Source: Gillisella vitis (GTDB lineage Bacteria; Pseudomonadota; Alphaproteobacteria; Rhizobiales; Rhizobiaceae). Taken from it: 64,000 bases of DNA. Below are positions 1 through 8,025 of the stretch, piece by piece (position 1 is the first letter of the stretch; every line of letters starts with the position of its first letter). Both the position numbers and the translations under genes were made by a program. Under the pieces are notes generated by a model. It saw nothing but the letters and a program-made list of their open reading frames with translations, had not been told where the DNA came from and did not search any database. Where the stretch lies: assembly GCF_021559775.1 (NCBI RefSeq), contig NZ_CP056047.1, forward strand, positions 2,356,001 through 2,420,000. The letters run 5' to 3'.

Positions 1-1290
1 GCTGATGGTAAGACTTTTGACGCCGAGATTGCCCACCCGATCCACGGCCAGCCGTTCCGCCCGGAAATCACCAGCATTGTCGATGTGGCCACGCGCCGTT
101 GCGTCGGATTTTCCTTTGGCCTTGCCGAAAACACCATCGGCGTCGTCGATGCGCTCCGCTATGCCTGCGAACAGAACGGCATTCCGGCAATCTTTTACGT
201 GGACCGTGGTCCCGGCTTTAAGAATGACGTGCTGGACAATGAGCTGACGGGCATCACCGAGCGCCTTGGCATTACCAAGCTGCATTCCTTTCCGCAAAAT
301 TCGCAAGCGAGAGGCATTATCGAACGTTTCAATGGTTCCGTCTGGAACCCTCTTGCCAAGGAATACGAGACCTATATCGGCGTGGATATGGACAGGCAGG
401 CCCGCCAAAAGTCTTTCAAAGTCACCCGCAAAGACATCAAGCAATTTGGTGCCTCCAAGAAACTGCCATCATGGCAGGAGTTTCTAACGGCCTGTGTCAA
501 TGCCGTGGCCTCCTACAATGCCAAGCCGCATTCATCGCTGCCGGGCAAGATGTCCCCGAACCAGATGTGGGAATACCATGCCTCCACCGGCTTCGAGATC
601 GTGCCGGTTCTGGAGCATGAGAAGAACGACCTTTTCAGGCCTTACGTTAAGCGCCGCACCCGTCGCGCCATGATCGAATGGCTGACTAACACTTACTTCC
701 ACATGGCATTGGAAGAGTTCCACGGCGATGACGTGCTGGTCGGTTACGATATCCACGATGCCAGCAAGGTTTGGGTGCGGGAGATCGAGCGCCGCGATGG
801 CGAAGAGCTGATGGGCCGCTTGATCTGCGTCGCCGTCTTTGCCGGAAACGAAGAGCGTTACATCCCGCTGACCATGGAGCGGGCGGCAATCGAGAAGCGC
901 GCTGCATCCCGCGCCCGTCGTCTTAACGACCATCTTGCCGAGGTCGATGCCGAATTGTCGCCAGCTCGCTATCTGGAGGCCACGGCACAACAGCCAATTC
1001 AGATGATCGACGTGACACCAGAGCCTGTATCCGCAGGCCCGACGCTGGTTGTCAGCAATGGTCAGGAAATTTCTCAAAGCCTGCCGGTAGCGAGTGAGCA
1101 ACCTCGCAAGCGGGGCTTTGCAACGGATGAGGAGCTTGCCGCATGGGCGCTCGAACATCCCGATCAAGTCACCAGTACCCACGTTCGCGTCTTGAGATCG
1201 GCGCTCCAACGCCCCGGCTCAATTGAACTTCTCCGACTGTCAGGCATCGACCTGGACGCGCTTCGAAACCTCATCCGCGCCGCTGCCTGA
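1..1290 (+). CDS. MuA-like DDE transposase, C-terminal part (5' truncated by window edge)
   Basis: This catalyses strand transfer of the phage ends during integration and replicative transposition. The frame is open from base 1, so the true start lies upstream. The first residues match the MuA catalytic region: Asp in ADGK at bases 4-6, second Asp in FYVDRG at 202-204 and Glu in GIIERF at 322-324, forming a complete DDE triad. A beta-barrel-like region follows, and the C-terminal ~100 residues would hold the part that contacts MuB and ClpX in Mu (family knowledge). The MuB-like gene starts 27 bp downstream. The N-terminal DNA-binding domains cannot be seen. Confidence 0.95.
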   Translation, partial: ADGKTFDAEIAHPIHGQPFRPEITSIVDVATRRCVGFSFGLAENTIGVVDALRYACEQNGIPAIFYVDRGPGFKNDVLDNELTGITERLGITKLHSFPQNSQARGIIERFNGSVWNPLAKEYETYIGVDMDRQARQKSFKVTRKDIKQFGASKKLPSWQEFLTACVNAVASYNAKPHSSLPGKMSPNQMWEYHASTGFEIVPVLEHEKNDLFRPYVKRRTRRAMIEWLTNTYFHMALEEFHGDDVLVGYDIHDASKVWVREIERRDGEELMGRLICVAVFAGNEERYIPLTMERAAIEKRAASRARRLNDHLAEVDAELSPARYLEATAQQPIQMIDVTPEPVSAGPTLVVSNGQEISQSLPVASEQPRKRGFATDEELAAWALEHPDQVTSTHVRVLRSALQRPGSIELLRLSGIDLDALRNLIRAAA

Positions 1291-1317
1291 CAGTCGTCAA
1301 CACCAAGGAAAATACGC

Positions 1318-2085
1318 ATGAAGAATGTTTTTGTCGAGACCAGCAACGTGAAACGGTTTCAATCTGCCCTTGCCGCCCTTGAGCAGCGCGGTGCGCAGGA
1401 GGCCTGCCTTGCTGTTGTCGATGGCCTGCCCGGCTTGGGCAAAACCACCACGCTCAAGCATTGGGTCGCACACAATGGTGCCATTTATCTGCGGGCCAAG
1501 AAAGAATGGACAGCAGCATGGTTCATGAACGAGTTGCTGGAAGAGCTTCGCGCCAATCCACCGCACTCATTCCAGAAGAAGTTCCAGAAGGTCATTGAAG
1601 AGCTGGCAATGCGCAACAATGCCGCTGCCATGGCCCGACGCAACTTTGCGCTTGTCATCGACGAGGCCGACCATATCAGCAAGAAGGAAACCATCCTCGA
1701 AACCGTCCGCGACATTTCCGACATTATCGAATTGCCGATCATTCTTGTCGGCATGGGCAAGGTCAACGATCACCTGACCCGCTTCCCGCAGGTGTCCTCG
1801 CGTGTCAGCCAGAAAGTCCGGTTCGAAAAGGCAACCCTTACCGATGTTAAAACGCTGATCGACCAGCGTTGTGAGGTCAAGGTTGCCGACGATCTGGCCG
1901 GTTTCGTGTTCAAGGTCTCCCAAGGCTACAACCGAGAAGTGCTGGAAGCCATCGCTAATATCGAACGGTTCGGCTTGCGCATGGAGCCCGGCGATCAAGG
2001 CGTTAGCATGGCCGACATGGCGGGCATGGCGATCATTAAGGACCGCCACAACGGCCAGTCCATCATGGTGCCGGAGGTGCTGTGA
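1318..2085 (+). CDS. MuB-like AAA+ ATPase, target DNA activator
   Basis: A 255-aa protein with a Walker A motif (GLPGLGKT, residues 36-43) and a Walker B motif (ALVIDEAD, residues 111-118). MuB coats target DNA in an ATP-dependent way, directs MuA to it and gives target immunity. Position directly after MuA and length slightly below Mu MuB (312 aa) support the call; many Mu-like phages carry this shorter AAA form without the N-terminal HTH extension. Its stop overlaps the start of the next gene (TGATG), so the two are probably translationally coupled. Confidence 0.92.
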   Translation: MKNVFVETSNVKRFQSALAALEQRGAQEACLAVVDGLPGLGKTTTLKHWVAHNGAIYLRAKKEWTAAWFMNELLEELRANPPHSFQKKFQKVIEELAMRNNAAAMARRNFALVIDEADHISKKETILETVRDISDIIELPIILVGMGKVNDHLTRFPQVSSRVSQKVRFEKATLTDVKTLIDQRCEVKVADDLAGFVFKVSQGYNREVLEAIANIERFGLRMEPGDQGVSMADMAGMAIIKDRHNGQSIMVPEVL

Positions 2086-2681
2086 TGACGGCGCGGCTTG
2101 AAAACGGCACATTGCCGACAACCCTCCTGCATTGCCTTGCTGACGGTTCATGCAAAACCATTGACGAACTGGACGCCACTCTGTCGCTGGACCGGGGGCA
2201 GATTTCGGATGGAGCTTTCAGGCTCATCATGCGCGGCTATGTCGAGCGCATTGAAAAGGGCTGCTATCAATTGACGCCTGCGGGCGTGGATGCCGCCGCC
2301 CGTGGCGAGATCCTGAAAGGTGGCCCGATCCGGCCCGACACGGCGAGTGTTCGCAAACCCGTACTCGGCACATTCCGCCAACGGGTTTGGACCGCTATTC
2401 GCATGGGTGGCAACTTCACCATTGGTGACATTGTGATGGTTGCGGCCACGGCAGAAGACAAAGACGCAGACAACAATGCCCGGTGGTATGTGCGCCGCCT
2501 GAAGAGTGCCGGTTACGTGGTCGAATTACCCCTTCGCCAGCGCGGCACCAAGCTAACGTCCAGCGGCCATAAGCGTTTTCGGCTTCTGAAGGATACCGGA
2601 GCAAAAGCACCCGTCTACCGCCCGAAGACCAAGACCCTCCACGATTACAACATCTGCGAGGACGTGCCATGCAGCAAATGA
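2082..2681 (+). CDS. Early phage protein with two winged-helix-like regions
   Basis: A 199-aa protein of the Mu-like early region, not assigned to a named family. Residues 1-70 read like a small winged helix (a helix pair followed by RGYVERIEKGCYQLTPAG, resembling a wing). Residues 90-165 repeat this pattern (VWTAIRMGGNFTIGDIV, then VRRLKSAGYVVEL). A DNA-binding role is inferred only. GTG at 2082 and ATG at 2085 are alternative starts; both overlap the muB stop codon. Its 3' end overlaps the next gene by 13 bp, consistent with one early operon. Confidence 0.7.
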   Translation: MMTARLENGTLPTTLLHCLADGSCKTIDELDATLSLDRGQISDGAFRLIMRGYVERIEKGCYQLTPAGVDAAARGEILKGGPIRPDTASVRKPVLGTFRQRVWTAIRMGGNFTIGDIVMVAATAEDKDADNNARWYVRRLKSAGYVVELPLRQRGTKLTSSGHKRFRLLKDTGAKAPVYRPKTKTLHDYNICEDVPCSK

Positions 2682-3037
2682 AGCTGATGGGCCTGGCCGA
2701 TCCCGCCTGGATGGATGTGTTGCGGGCCGAGGCCGAAAAGCCGGGCCGCACCAAGGCAGCGATTGCCAAGGAACTCGGCGTGTCACGCACAGCAATCTCT
2801 CTGCTGTGTGCGGGCAAATACAGCGCCCGGACCGACAAGGTGCAAGCCAAGATCGCTGGCCCTGTCATGGCGCTTTACGCCCACCGTGTCTGGTGTCCGC
2901 ACCTTCGTAAAGCGATTTCGGCAGATGCCTGCGCCGAACATCACGCCGCTCCCATGTCCACCAACGATCCTGGCAAGCTCAAGCATTGGGCCGCTTGCCG
3001 CAATTGCAAACAAAACCCCGAAAATCAAACCTCATGA
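2669..3037 (+). CDS. Early phage protein with N-terminal HTH and C-terminal Cys/His cluster
   Basis: 122 aa. Residues about 29-50 (TKAAIAKELGVSRTAISLLCAG) have the spacing of a Cro/LacI-type helix-turn-helix. The C-terminal half carries spaced Cys and His residues (WCPH, CAEHH, HWAACRNC) that could bind a metal. A regulatory role in early lytic development is an inference from the HTH. The gene overlaps its upstream neighbour by 13 bp, and its TGA is immediately followed by the Shine-Dalgarno region of the next gene. Confidence 0.72.
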   Translation: MQQMKLMGLADPAWMDVLRAEAEKPGRTKAAIAKELGVSRTAISLLCAGKYSARTDKVQAKIAGPVMALYAHRVWCPHLRKAISADACAEHHAAPMSTNDPGKLKHWAACRNCKQNPENQTS

Positions 3038-3045
3038 GGAACATC

Positions 3046-3696
3046 ATGGACATCAACATTCCCGACAGCATCCCGACCGAGATCATCAATGGCCTGCCTT
3101 ACGTCAATAAAGGCAAAGGGGAGCTGATTGCACTGTCTGCAATCAAGCCCGAACATATCGAAGAGGACGAACTGGTGCGCCGCCTAACGGCCAAGGCCGC
3201 TCGCTTTAACCAGATTTTGGCCTTGTTCCGCAGTGAAGTGTTTGAAGAGGTTGTCGCTTACCGCGAATTGCTGGCGGATAAATACGGCGTCAAACGCCGT
3301 GGAGCGAAAGGCAACATCACCCTTTCCACCGTTGATACCAGCCTACGTTTGACCATTCAGGTGTCGGACACGCTCACCTTCGGCCCTGAACTGGAAGTGG
3401 CCAAGGAGATTATCGACGGATGCATTCGCCGCTGGTCGGCTGGTTCTAACGACAATATCCGTGCCCTGATTGATCAGGCGTTCCAAGTGGACAAGCAAGG
3501 CCAGCTCAACACCGACCGTATCCTTGGGCTGAAGCGTCTCAAGATCGTGGACGAAACCGGCGAATGGGAGAAGGCCATGGGCATTATCTCCGACTCGGTG
3601 CGGGTCATGGCGTCCAAGGAGCATGCCCGGTTTTACCGTGTCGAAAAAGAGAGCGGTAATGCGGTGCGTATCGCCCTTGATCTTGCCAATGCGTGA
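3046..3696 (+). CDS. DUF3164 family protein
   Basis: A 216-aa protein recognised as DUF3164, found in the early region of many Mu-like phages and of unknown biochemical role. Typical features are the N-terminal INGLPYVNKGKG stretch, the helical segment with LVRRLTAKAARFNQILALF, and the central KGNITLSTVD strand followed by the LTFGPELEVAKEIID helix. The start at 3046 is preferred over in-frame ATG 3034 because TGAGGA at 3035-3040 is spaced 5 nt before it, whereas 3034 overlaps the upstream stop and has no ribosome site. Confidence 0.85.
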   Translation: MDINIPDSIPTEIINGLPYVNKGKGELIALSAIKPEHIEEDELVRRLTAKAARFNQILALFRSEVFEEVVAYRELLADKYGVKRRGAKGNITLSTVDTSLRLTIQVSDTLTFGPELEVAKEIIDGCIRRWSAGSNDNIRALIDQAFQVDKQGQLNTDRILGLKRLKIVDETGEWEKAMGIISDSVRVMASKEHARFYRVEKESGNAVRIALDLANA

Positions 3697-3705
3697 GGAT
3701 GCGCT

Positions 3706-3963
3706 GTGGCCGACCAGATGACATCAGGCACGTATAGCCAAGGCTATGCGCTTTGCACGGCGACTGGCGTGTTGCTCGGCCACAGTTACCGCGCAACCGA
3801 AGCGGAAGCCATCGCCTCGGTCTTCGTAAATCCCGTCCACCGTGATGCATTTTGGCAAGCCGCCCAGGCCGAGGGCATGACGGTGCAATTCGTCTACGCC
3901 CACATTTTCACCCCGAAATTCTTTGTCACCATCCCTTCAGAAGAAAAGGTAGATGCAGCATGA
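3706..3963 (+). CDS. Small early phage protein of unknown function
   Basis: 85 aa, GTG start 9 bp after the DUF3164 gene. It contains the stretch TGVLLGHSYRATEAEAIA and a mixed alpha/beta pattern; no motif is recognised. It belongs to the early operon by tight packing: its TGA overlaps the ATG of the next gene (ATGA at 3960-3963). Confidence 0.6.
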   Translation: MADQMTSGTYSQGYALCTATGVLLGHSYRATEAEAIASVFVNPVHRDAFWQAAQAEGMTVQFVYAHIFTPKFFVTIPSEEKVDAA

Positions 3964-4211
3964 ACAGCATGATTTCGTCGTCACTCTACGCCACTCTTAG
4001 CGCCACCCGGCTTTGCCCTGTTTGCACACAGGCAGCCATGCCCACCAGCGATCAGCAGAAAGACATGCAACTGGTCCGCTACCAGTGCGGGGCAGTCTTT
4101 GGCGTTAGCGATCGTCTGGGGTCCATCGTCGCTCAAGACCCATGCCCATCAGCCTCGGAGATCGCGGCAGTGCGCTTGACGGCCAAAACTGATCTGGCGA
4201 TTGCGGCATGA
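3960..4211 (+). CDS. Small early phage protein with Cys motif
   Basis: 83 aa, from ATG 3960, which overlaps the preceding stop (ATGA). A longer open frame reaches upstream, but the overlap start fits the operon pattern. It has one CPVC pair near residues 19-22 plus two later Cys residues, so a small zinc-binding fold is possible. No family is recognised. It ends in ATGA overlap with the gene at 4208. Confidence 0.55.
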   Translation: MNSMISSSLYATLSATRLCPVCTQAAMPTSDQQKDMQLVRYQCGAVFGVSDRLGSIVAQDPCPSASEIAAVRLTAKTDLAIAA

Positions 4212-4426
4212 GCTATGACTATATCCGCAATTACTATGGCGTTGACGTACCCATCGGACGGCATATCCAGCACACGGTTACGGGCCGGTTCGGAGTTGTG
4301 CGACCGGAAAGCGGTAGCAACAGCCATTATGTACAGGTCCAGTTCGAGGGCGACCGGCACGTTTCAAACTGCCATCCGAATGAACTGGATTATGATGTGG
4401 CCGACATGCTGACGGGTGCGGCATGA
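4208..4426 (+). CDS. Small early phage protein, beta-rich
   Basis: 72 aa. The middle (TVTGRFGVVRPESGSN, then HYVQVQFEGDRHVSNCHP) reads as a small SH3-like or KOW-like beta barrel; this is a pattern impression, not a family assignment. Both ends overlap neighbours by 4 bp (4208-4211 and 4423-4426), so it is embedded in the early operon just before gemA. Function unknown. Confidence 0.6.
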   Translation: MSYDYIRNYYGVDVPIGRHIQHTVTGRFGVVRPESGSNSHYVQVQFEGDRHVSNCHPNELDYDVADMLTGAA

Positions 4427-4845
4427 ACACCAACGCCATCATCAACATTGCGAAAACCCAGCTCGGTCTCGACGAGGTGACCTACCGTGCTTTGCTTATA
4501 CGGGTGACAGGCACCGAGTCATTGCGGAAAATGACTGACCGCCAGAAGCTGGCAGTTGTCGATGAACTCAAAAAGAAGGGCTTTAAAGTCACGCCATCGG
4601 CCAGACAAAAGCTGTCGGTTTCCGATAAGCGCTATATCCGCCTCATCCACGCGCTGTGGAACTCTTGCCACCGCTTAGGCGTGGTTTCTAACGGTTCCCG
4701 CGCAGCGCTTCGTGAATTTTGCCGGGGTATCCTTTACCCCGGCAATAACAAGGTGGCCGTCGATCCCGACACGCTGGACTACGAGAAAGCGACCAAAGTG
4801 ATCGACGCGCTGAAAGCCATGGAAAAGCGGGGTGCCGAATGCTAA
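4423..4845 (+). CDS. gemA: GemA/gp16-like early regulatory protein (DUF1018)
   Basis: 140 aa. The N-terminal pattern INIAKTQLGLDEVTYRALL plus the later YIRLIHALWNSCHRLGVV and CRGILYP blocks are characteristic of the Mu gp16/GemA family (DUF1018). In Mu, GemA modulates host gene expression and DNA relaxation; the mechanism is poorly defined. It is the last plus-strand early gene before the minus-strand insert, and its stop overlaps the end of the convergent gene at 4842. Confidence 0.88.
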   Translation: MNTNAIINIAKTQLGLDEVTYRALLIRVTGTESLRKMTDRQKLAVVDELKKKGFKVTPSARQKLSVSDKRYIRLIHALWNSCHRLGVVSNGSRAALREFCRGILYPGNNKVAVDPDTLDYEKATKVIDALKAMEKRGAEC

Positions 4846-5174
4846 CGGCAGGCTGCTATTCCCATTGCGGAACCGCCTGTTTCGTAAGAAACAGGGTCAT
4901 AAATCCAAACGCTTTTGAGTGTGCCTTCCGGAGCTCCAGAATGCTTCAGAAGTATGCAGACATATTGGGCAAATCCGTCGCGAGGAGACCCGTCCGACTG
5001 CATCGAAAGCCATATCACGTTGTCCTCAGCGGAACGCCACTTCGCATCAATCACTTTTTTTTCCTGTTTGATCGCTTTCAGTGCACGCGACTGCCATTGT
5101 TGCAATTCGTTGGCTGCAATAGCGGGTTGCACAATGAAGGTAACCATGAACGGGAGTGCAAACACAAATTTCAT
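4842..5174 (-). CDS. Small secreted protein of unknown function (candidate moron)
   Basis: 110 aa on the strand opposite to all surrounding phage genes. It starts with a clear Sec-type signal peptide (basic residue, hydrophobic core FALPFMVTFIV, then PAIAA cleavage region at about residue 20). The mature part has W and two Cys residues (C73 and C109 by rough count) that could pair in the periplasm. No family is recognised. Base composition looks AT-richer than the flanking phage genes. It ends tail-to-tail with gemA. A lysogen-expressed cell-envelope or superinfection-exclusion role is possible but is inference only. Confidence 0.65.
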   Translation of the reverse strand: MKFVFALPFMVTFIVQPAIAANELQQWQSRALKAIKQEKKVIDAKWRSAEDNVIWLSMQSDGSPRDGFAQYVCILLKHSGAPEGTLKSVWIYDPVSYETGGSAMGIAACR

Positions 5175-5251
5175 AAACAGACCCCTAACTTTGACGACAA
5201 TCGTCTAGCAGTTGAACCTCATCCGCGACAATCGCCATTTGCGAGTATCGA

Positions 5252-5629
5252 ATGAAGAGCTTGGTTGAGGTTAAAAAAGTCCCGCGATCCTTGCGTGATG
5301 TGGCTGAAACTCTGGGCGATCATGCTGCTTTGCGGCTTATGGCTACATTTCCAGGTCAGGAGGTTTACTTCCCGTCCAAACCAAATGACGATCACCCGAT
5401 TATCGCGGCGCTTGGCAAAGAGGCAGGATATGCGCTATGTGATTTCTTGGCGGGCGCGATTGTTTACGTGCCGAATGGCAAGACCGGCGTCCGATCCGAA
5501 GTCCTGAGACTTCAGGCTGAGGGTCGGGACCGACGCGAGATTGCCAGTGTCTTGAATGTCAGCCAGCGCCACGTGCGTCGCGTCGCCAATAAACAGCAAA
5601 ATGAAGATCAGTTCGACCTGTTTTCCTGA
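5252..5629 (+). CDS. Mor/C-type transcription activator
   Basis: 125 aa, matching the Mor transcription activator family: an N-terminal dimerisation part ending in the GQEVYFPSKP region and a C-terminal helix-turn-helix (EGRDRREIASVLNVSQRHVRRV, near residues 90-111). In Mu, Mor activates the middle promoter and C the late promoters, both by binding DNA dyads. Only one such gene is visible here, and it sits immediately before the lysis genes, where Mu has C. Its TGA is part of the first 22-bp inverted repeat (5627-5648), which may be its own binding site. Confidence 0.88.
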   Translation: MKSLVEVKKVPRSLRDVAETLGDHAALRLMATFPGQEVYFPSKPNDDHPIIAALGKEAGYALCDFLAGAIVYVPNGKTGVRSEVLRLQAEGRDRREIASVLNVSQRHVRRVANKQQNEDQFDLFS

Positions 5630-5648
5630 CCGGACGCATGTCCGGTCA
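5627..5648. promoter_or_regulatory. 22-bp perfect inverted repeat, copy 1 (before lysis module)
   Basis: TGACCGGAC, a 4-base centre (GCAT), then GTCCGGTCA. It overlaps the stop codon of the Mor/C-like gene and lies 58 bp before the endolysin start. No T tract follows, so it is a weaker terminator candidate than copies 2 and 4. It is a plausible operator for a dimeric activator driving the lysis promoter, as C does at Mu Plys. This role is inferred from symmetry and position. Confidence 0.7.
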
Positions 5649-5706
5649 TATCTGACGCGCAATCGCGTCAAAGTCCTCGCATCTGCAAATTGCAACGCGA
5701 GGCCGA

Positions 5707-6558
5707 ATGTCCCCCACACTTGTTTCCCGCATTGATGCGTCCATCCTGAAAGCTATTGCGCCCACGCCCCCTTCGAAAAAGGCGGCTGCGCAGCGGGCGA
5801 TTATCGCCGCATTCGGCGAAATGCTGCCGGAATTGCTCACGCTGATTGAATGCACCACGCCTCTACGGATTGCGCATTTTTTGGCGCAGGTCGCGCATGA
5901 GAGCGACGGCTTTTGCACGCTTGAGGAATATGCCTCCGGGGCTGCCTATGAGGGCCGTGCTGATCTGGGCAATGTCCGCCCCGGAGATGGCGTCCGTTAC
6001 AAAGGCCGTGGACCGATCCAGCTCACGGGCCGCGCCAACTGCCGCGCCTTTACGACATGGATGCGTAAGACTGACCCCACATGCCCCGATTTCGAAGCCA
6101 AGCCGGAACTGGTGGCGACATGGCCGTGGGCCGGTTGGGCGGCGGCATTCTTCTGGTCGCGCAACAACATCAACACCCGCGCCGCCGATACGGATGACCT
6201 GGTTAAAGTCACCAAGATCGTCAACGGCGGTCGCAATGGTCTTGCCGACCGTGCCGCCTATCTTGCCAAGGCCAAGACGGCGCTGGCCGCTCTTGCTGCC
6301 GACCGGCTGTCCGGCAATCAGGTCTTTGCAGTGCTGCGCCGGGGCATGACCGGTGAAGCCGTCGAACAATTGCAACGGGCCTTGGCGCAGGCCGGTCATT
6401 ATCATCTGACCATTGATGGCAATTTCGGTCCTGGCACCGAGGGCGCGCTTCGGGCTTTCCAGAAGGCAACCGGCTTAACGACGGATGGTCTTGCTGGGAA
6501 GAAAACCGTGTCGGCGCTGGGGTCGTTCTGGCCGCAATCCGTCTCGGAAGCGGCCTGA
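5707..6558 (+). CDS. Endolysin: GH19 muramidase/chitinase-like domain plus peptidoglycan-binding domain
   Basis: 283 aa. Residues about 35-205 are a glycoside hydrolase 19 domain, with HFLAQVAHESDGF (Glu65 as probable acid catalyst) and the family block YKGRGPIQLTGRAN (residues 98-111). Residues about 210-275 form a PG_binding_1 repeat (RRGMTGEAVEQLQRAL, then DGNFGPGTEGALRAFQ). The enzyme would cut peptidoglycan at lysis. There is no signal peptide, so export needs a holin, which fits the two membrane proteins encoded just downstream. Confidence 0.92.
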   Translation: MSPTLVSRIDASILKAIAPTPPSKKAAAQRAIIAAFGEMLPELLTLIECTTPLRIAHFLAQVAHESDGFCTLEEYASGAAYEGRADLGNVRPGDGVRYKGRGPIQLTGRANCRAFTTWMRKTDPTCPDFEAKPELVATWPWAGWAAAFFWSRNNINTRAADTDDLVKVTKIVNGGRNGLADRAAYLAKAKTALAALAADRLSGNQVFAVLRRGMTGEAVEQLQRALAQAGHYHLTIDGNFGPGTEGALRAFQKATGLTTDGLAGKKTVSALGSFWPQSVSEAA

Positions 6559-6606
6559 TTGCAACGCTCATACCTCCTTCTTTTCAGTCCAAACATGGAG
6601 CCGATC

Positions 6607-7122
6607 ATGATCCTTCGCCCACCGTATCAGCGCGTCTGCAATCTCCTGATGACCGCCGCCGCCTTTCTGTTTTGCCTCGCCATCGCGGCTTTCGCTGCCA
6701 ACGACACCCCGTCGTTAGCATCCGGCTTTATGTCTGCGCTCACGCCGTCTGTTCTTGAGCTTGTCGCGACCGTGCTGGGCGTGGCCGGCACTTGGTTGAT
6801 CACCCGGCTTGTTCGACTGATCGGCATTTCTGACTCGGCGAAGCGCTTGGAAGTCGAAGCCAAGCTGCGGGACGGCCTGCATTTTGCTGCCGACAACGGC
6901 TTGCGCTTTGCTCTGACCAAGGCGGGTCTGCCTGCTATTGCCGCTCCGGCGGCGGCTGTCGTGGCCGATGCCATGTTTTATGTGCGTGAGAAAAACCCGC
7001 AAACGCTGGAAAAGCTTGGCGTTAACGACAAGGCGCTTGAGGACATCATCCTGTCTAAATGGCCCACCGCCAGCCTCGCCCTACCGATTGCTGCGCATTG
7101 GTCATCCATCCCCAAAACCTGA
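6607..7122 (+). CDS. Membrane protein, holin-like
   Basis: 171 aa from ATG 6607, chosen because GGAG at 6597-6600 is spaced 6 nt upstream; the frame also extends back to a TTG at 6559. Two hydrophobic segments are visible: LLMTAAAFLFCLAIAAFAA (about residues 10-30) and LVATVLGVAGTWLITRLV (about residues 46-66). An amphipathic or coiled part and an Ala-rich region follow. The arrangement resembles LLH-type phage holins, and the position after the endolysin supports a lysis role. No sequence motif proves it. Confidence 0.65.
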   Translation: MILRPPYQRVCNLLMTAAAFLFCLAIAAFAANDTPSLASGFMSALTPSVLELVATVLGVAGTWLITRLVRLIGISDSAKRLEVEAKLRDGLHFAADNGLRFALTKAGLPAIAAPAAAVVADAMFYVREKNPQTLEKLGVNDKALEDIILSKWPTASLALPIAAHWSSIPKT

Positions 7123-7190
7123 TCAGCCCCGCCCAGACCGGCCCGCCGCGCTGATTTGCACGGCGGTAACATCCAACAACAAGGAAACCT

Positions 7191-7535
7191 ATGACCGGCC
7201 CCGAAACCATTTTTGGCCTCAAGGTCGCTACGCTTGCCTCGTCGGGCGTGGCGGCTGTGCTGTCCGTTGCGCTGGACTGGCGCTCCCATGACCTGTTTAC
7301 GGCCATCGGCTCGATTATTGCGGGGGTGTTTGTTGCCACCATTGCCACCGAGCTGACGCTTGATCTGGCGGGTGTCGCGGACAACCCCGGCTCATGGGGC
7401 TTTGCGGTCGCTGCTGCCTACGGCATTACCGGGCGCAATCTGATCCTGTGGCTCAAGCAGGCGTCCAGCAATCCACCGCAATTGATCAAAGACTTGCTCG
7501 GTCTTGGAAAGGGTGGTGGCAAAAATGGCCAATGA
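7191..7535 (+). CDS. Small phage membrane protein, holin candidate
   Basis: 114 aa. Hydrophobic stretches at about residues 10-28 (VATLASSGVAAVLSVAL), 37-62 (AIGSIIAGVFVATIATEL) and 70-85 suggest two or three membrane passes, and the C-terminus is Lys/Gly-rich. This is the usual layout of small holins. It overlaps the start of the next gene by 11 bp. Together with the gene at 6607 it could form a holin/antiholin pair. No recognisable spanin was found nearby. Confidence 0.65.
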   Translation: MTGPETIFGLKVATLASSGVAAVLSVALDWRSHDLFTAIGSIIAGVFVATIATELTLDLAGVADNPGSWGFAVAAAYGITGRNLILWLKQASSNPPQLIKDLLGLGKGGGKNGQ

Positions 7536-8025
7536 CCAGGACACCCGCCGCAAGGCCCGCGCCGATTATGTCTACCGGCGTATGTCAGCGGCCACCATTT
7601 CCATGACGCTCAATATCAGCGCCGCGACCTTTGGCCGTTGGAAGAAAGCCGCCAAGGAAGCCGGTGATGATTGGGACATGGCCCGGTCTGCGTCGGTGAT
7701 TGCGGGCGAAGGTATCGACACGGTCGTTTCATCCGTGGTCGAGGACTTTGTGTTGATGGCGCAAGCCTTGCTGGAAGAGGTCAAGACCGAACAGTTGACC
7801 CTTGATCAGAAGATCAAGCACATGGTTGCGTTGGGCGATGCCATGGTCAAGGTGACGGCCTCGGCTGGCAAGCTGGCCCCGAAAATCTCACAGCTTGGCG
7901 TTGCGCAAGACGTGGTCCAGCATCTGATTGCCTTTGTGCAGGAACAGTTTCCGCAACATATCTCCGTCGTGCAGGAAATCCTCATTCCATTCGGCGACCG
8001 GATTGCCACGGCCTTTGCTCCATGA
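7525..8025 (+). CDS. DUF1804 family protein (Mu gp27-like, probable small terminase subunit)
   Basis: 166 aa from ATG 7525. The N-terminus (TRRKARADYVYRRMSAATIS, then LNISAATFGRWKKAAKEAGDDW) is the HTH region of DUF1804 proteins, which sit directly before the large terminase in Mu-like phages. It would recognise the packaging region and recruit the ATPase. The C-terminal half is helical. It ends in ATGA overlap with the terminase gene. Confidence 0.82.
   Translation: MANDQDTRRKARADYVYRRMSAATISMTLNISAATFGRWKKAAKEAGDDWDMARSASVIAGEGIDTVVSSVVEDFVLMAQALLEEVKTEQLTLDQKIKHMVALGDAMVKVTASAGKLAPKISQLGVAQDVVQHLIAFVQEQFPQHISVVQEILIPFGDRIATAFAP

Noticed and set aside
4839..5255. 138-codon plus-strand frame antisense to the secreted protein gene
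   Set aside because: The minus-strand frame has a textbook signal peptide; the plus-strand frame has no coding character.
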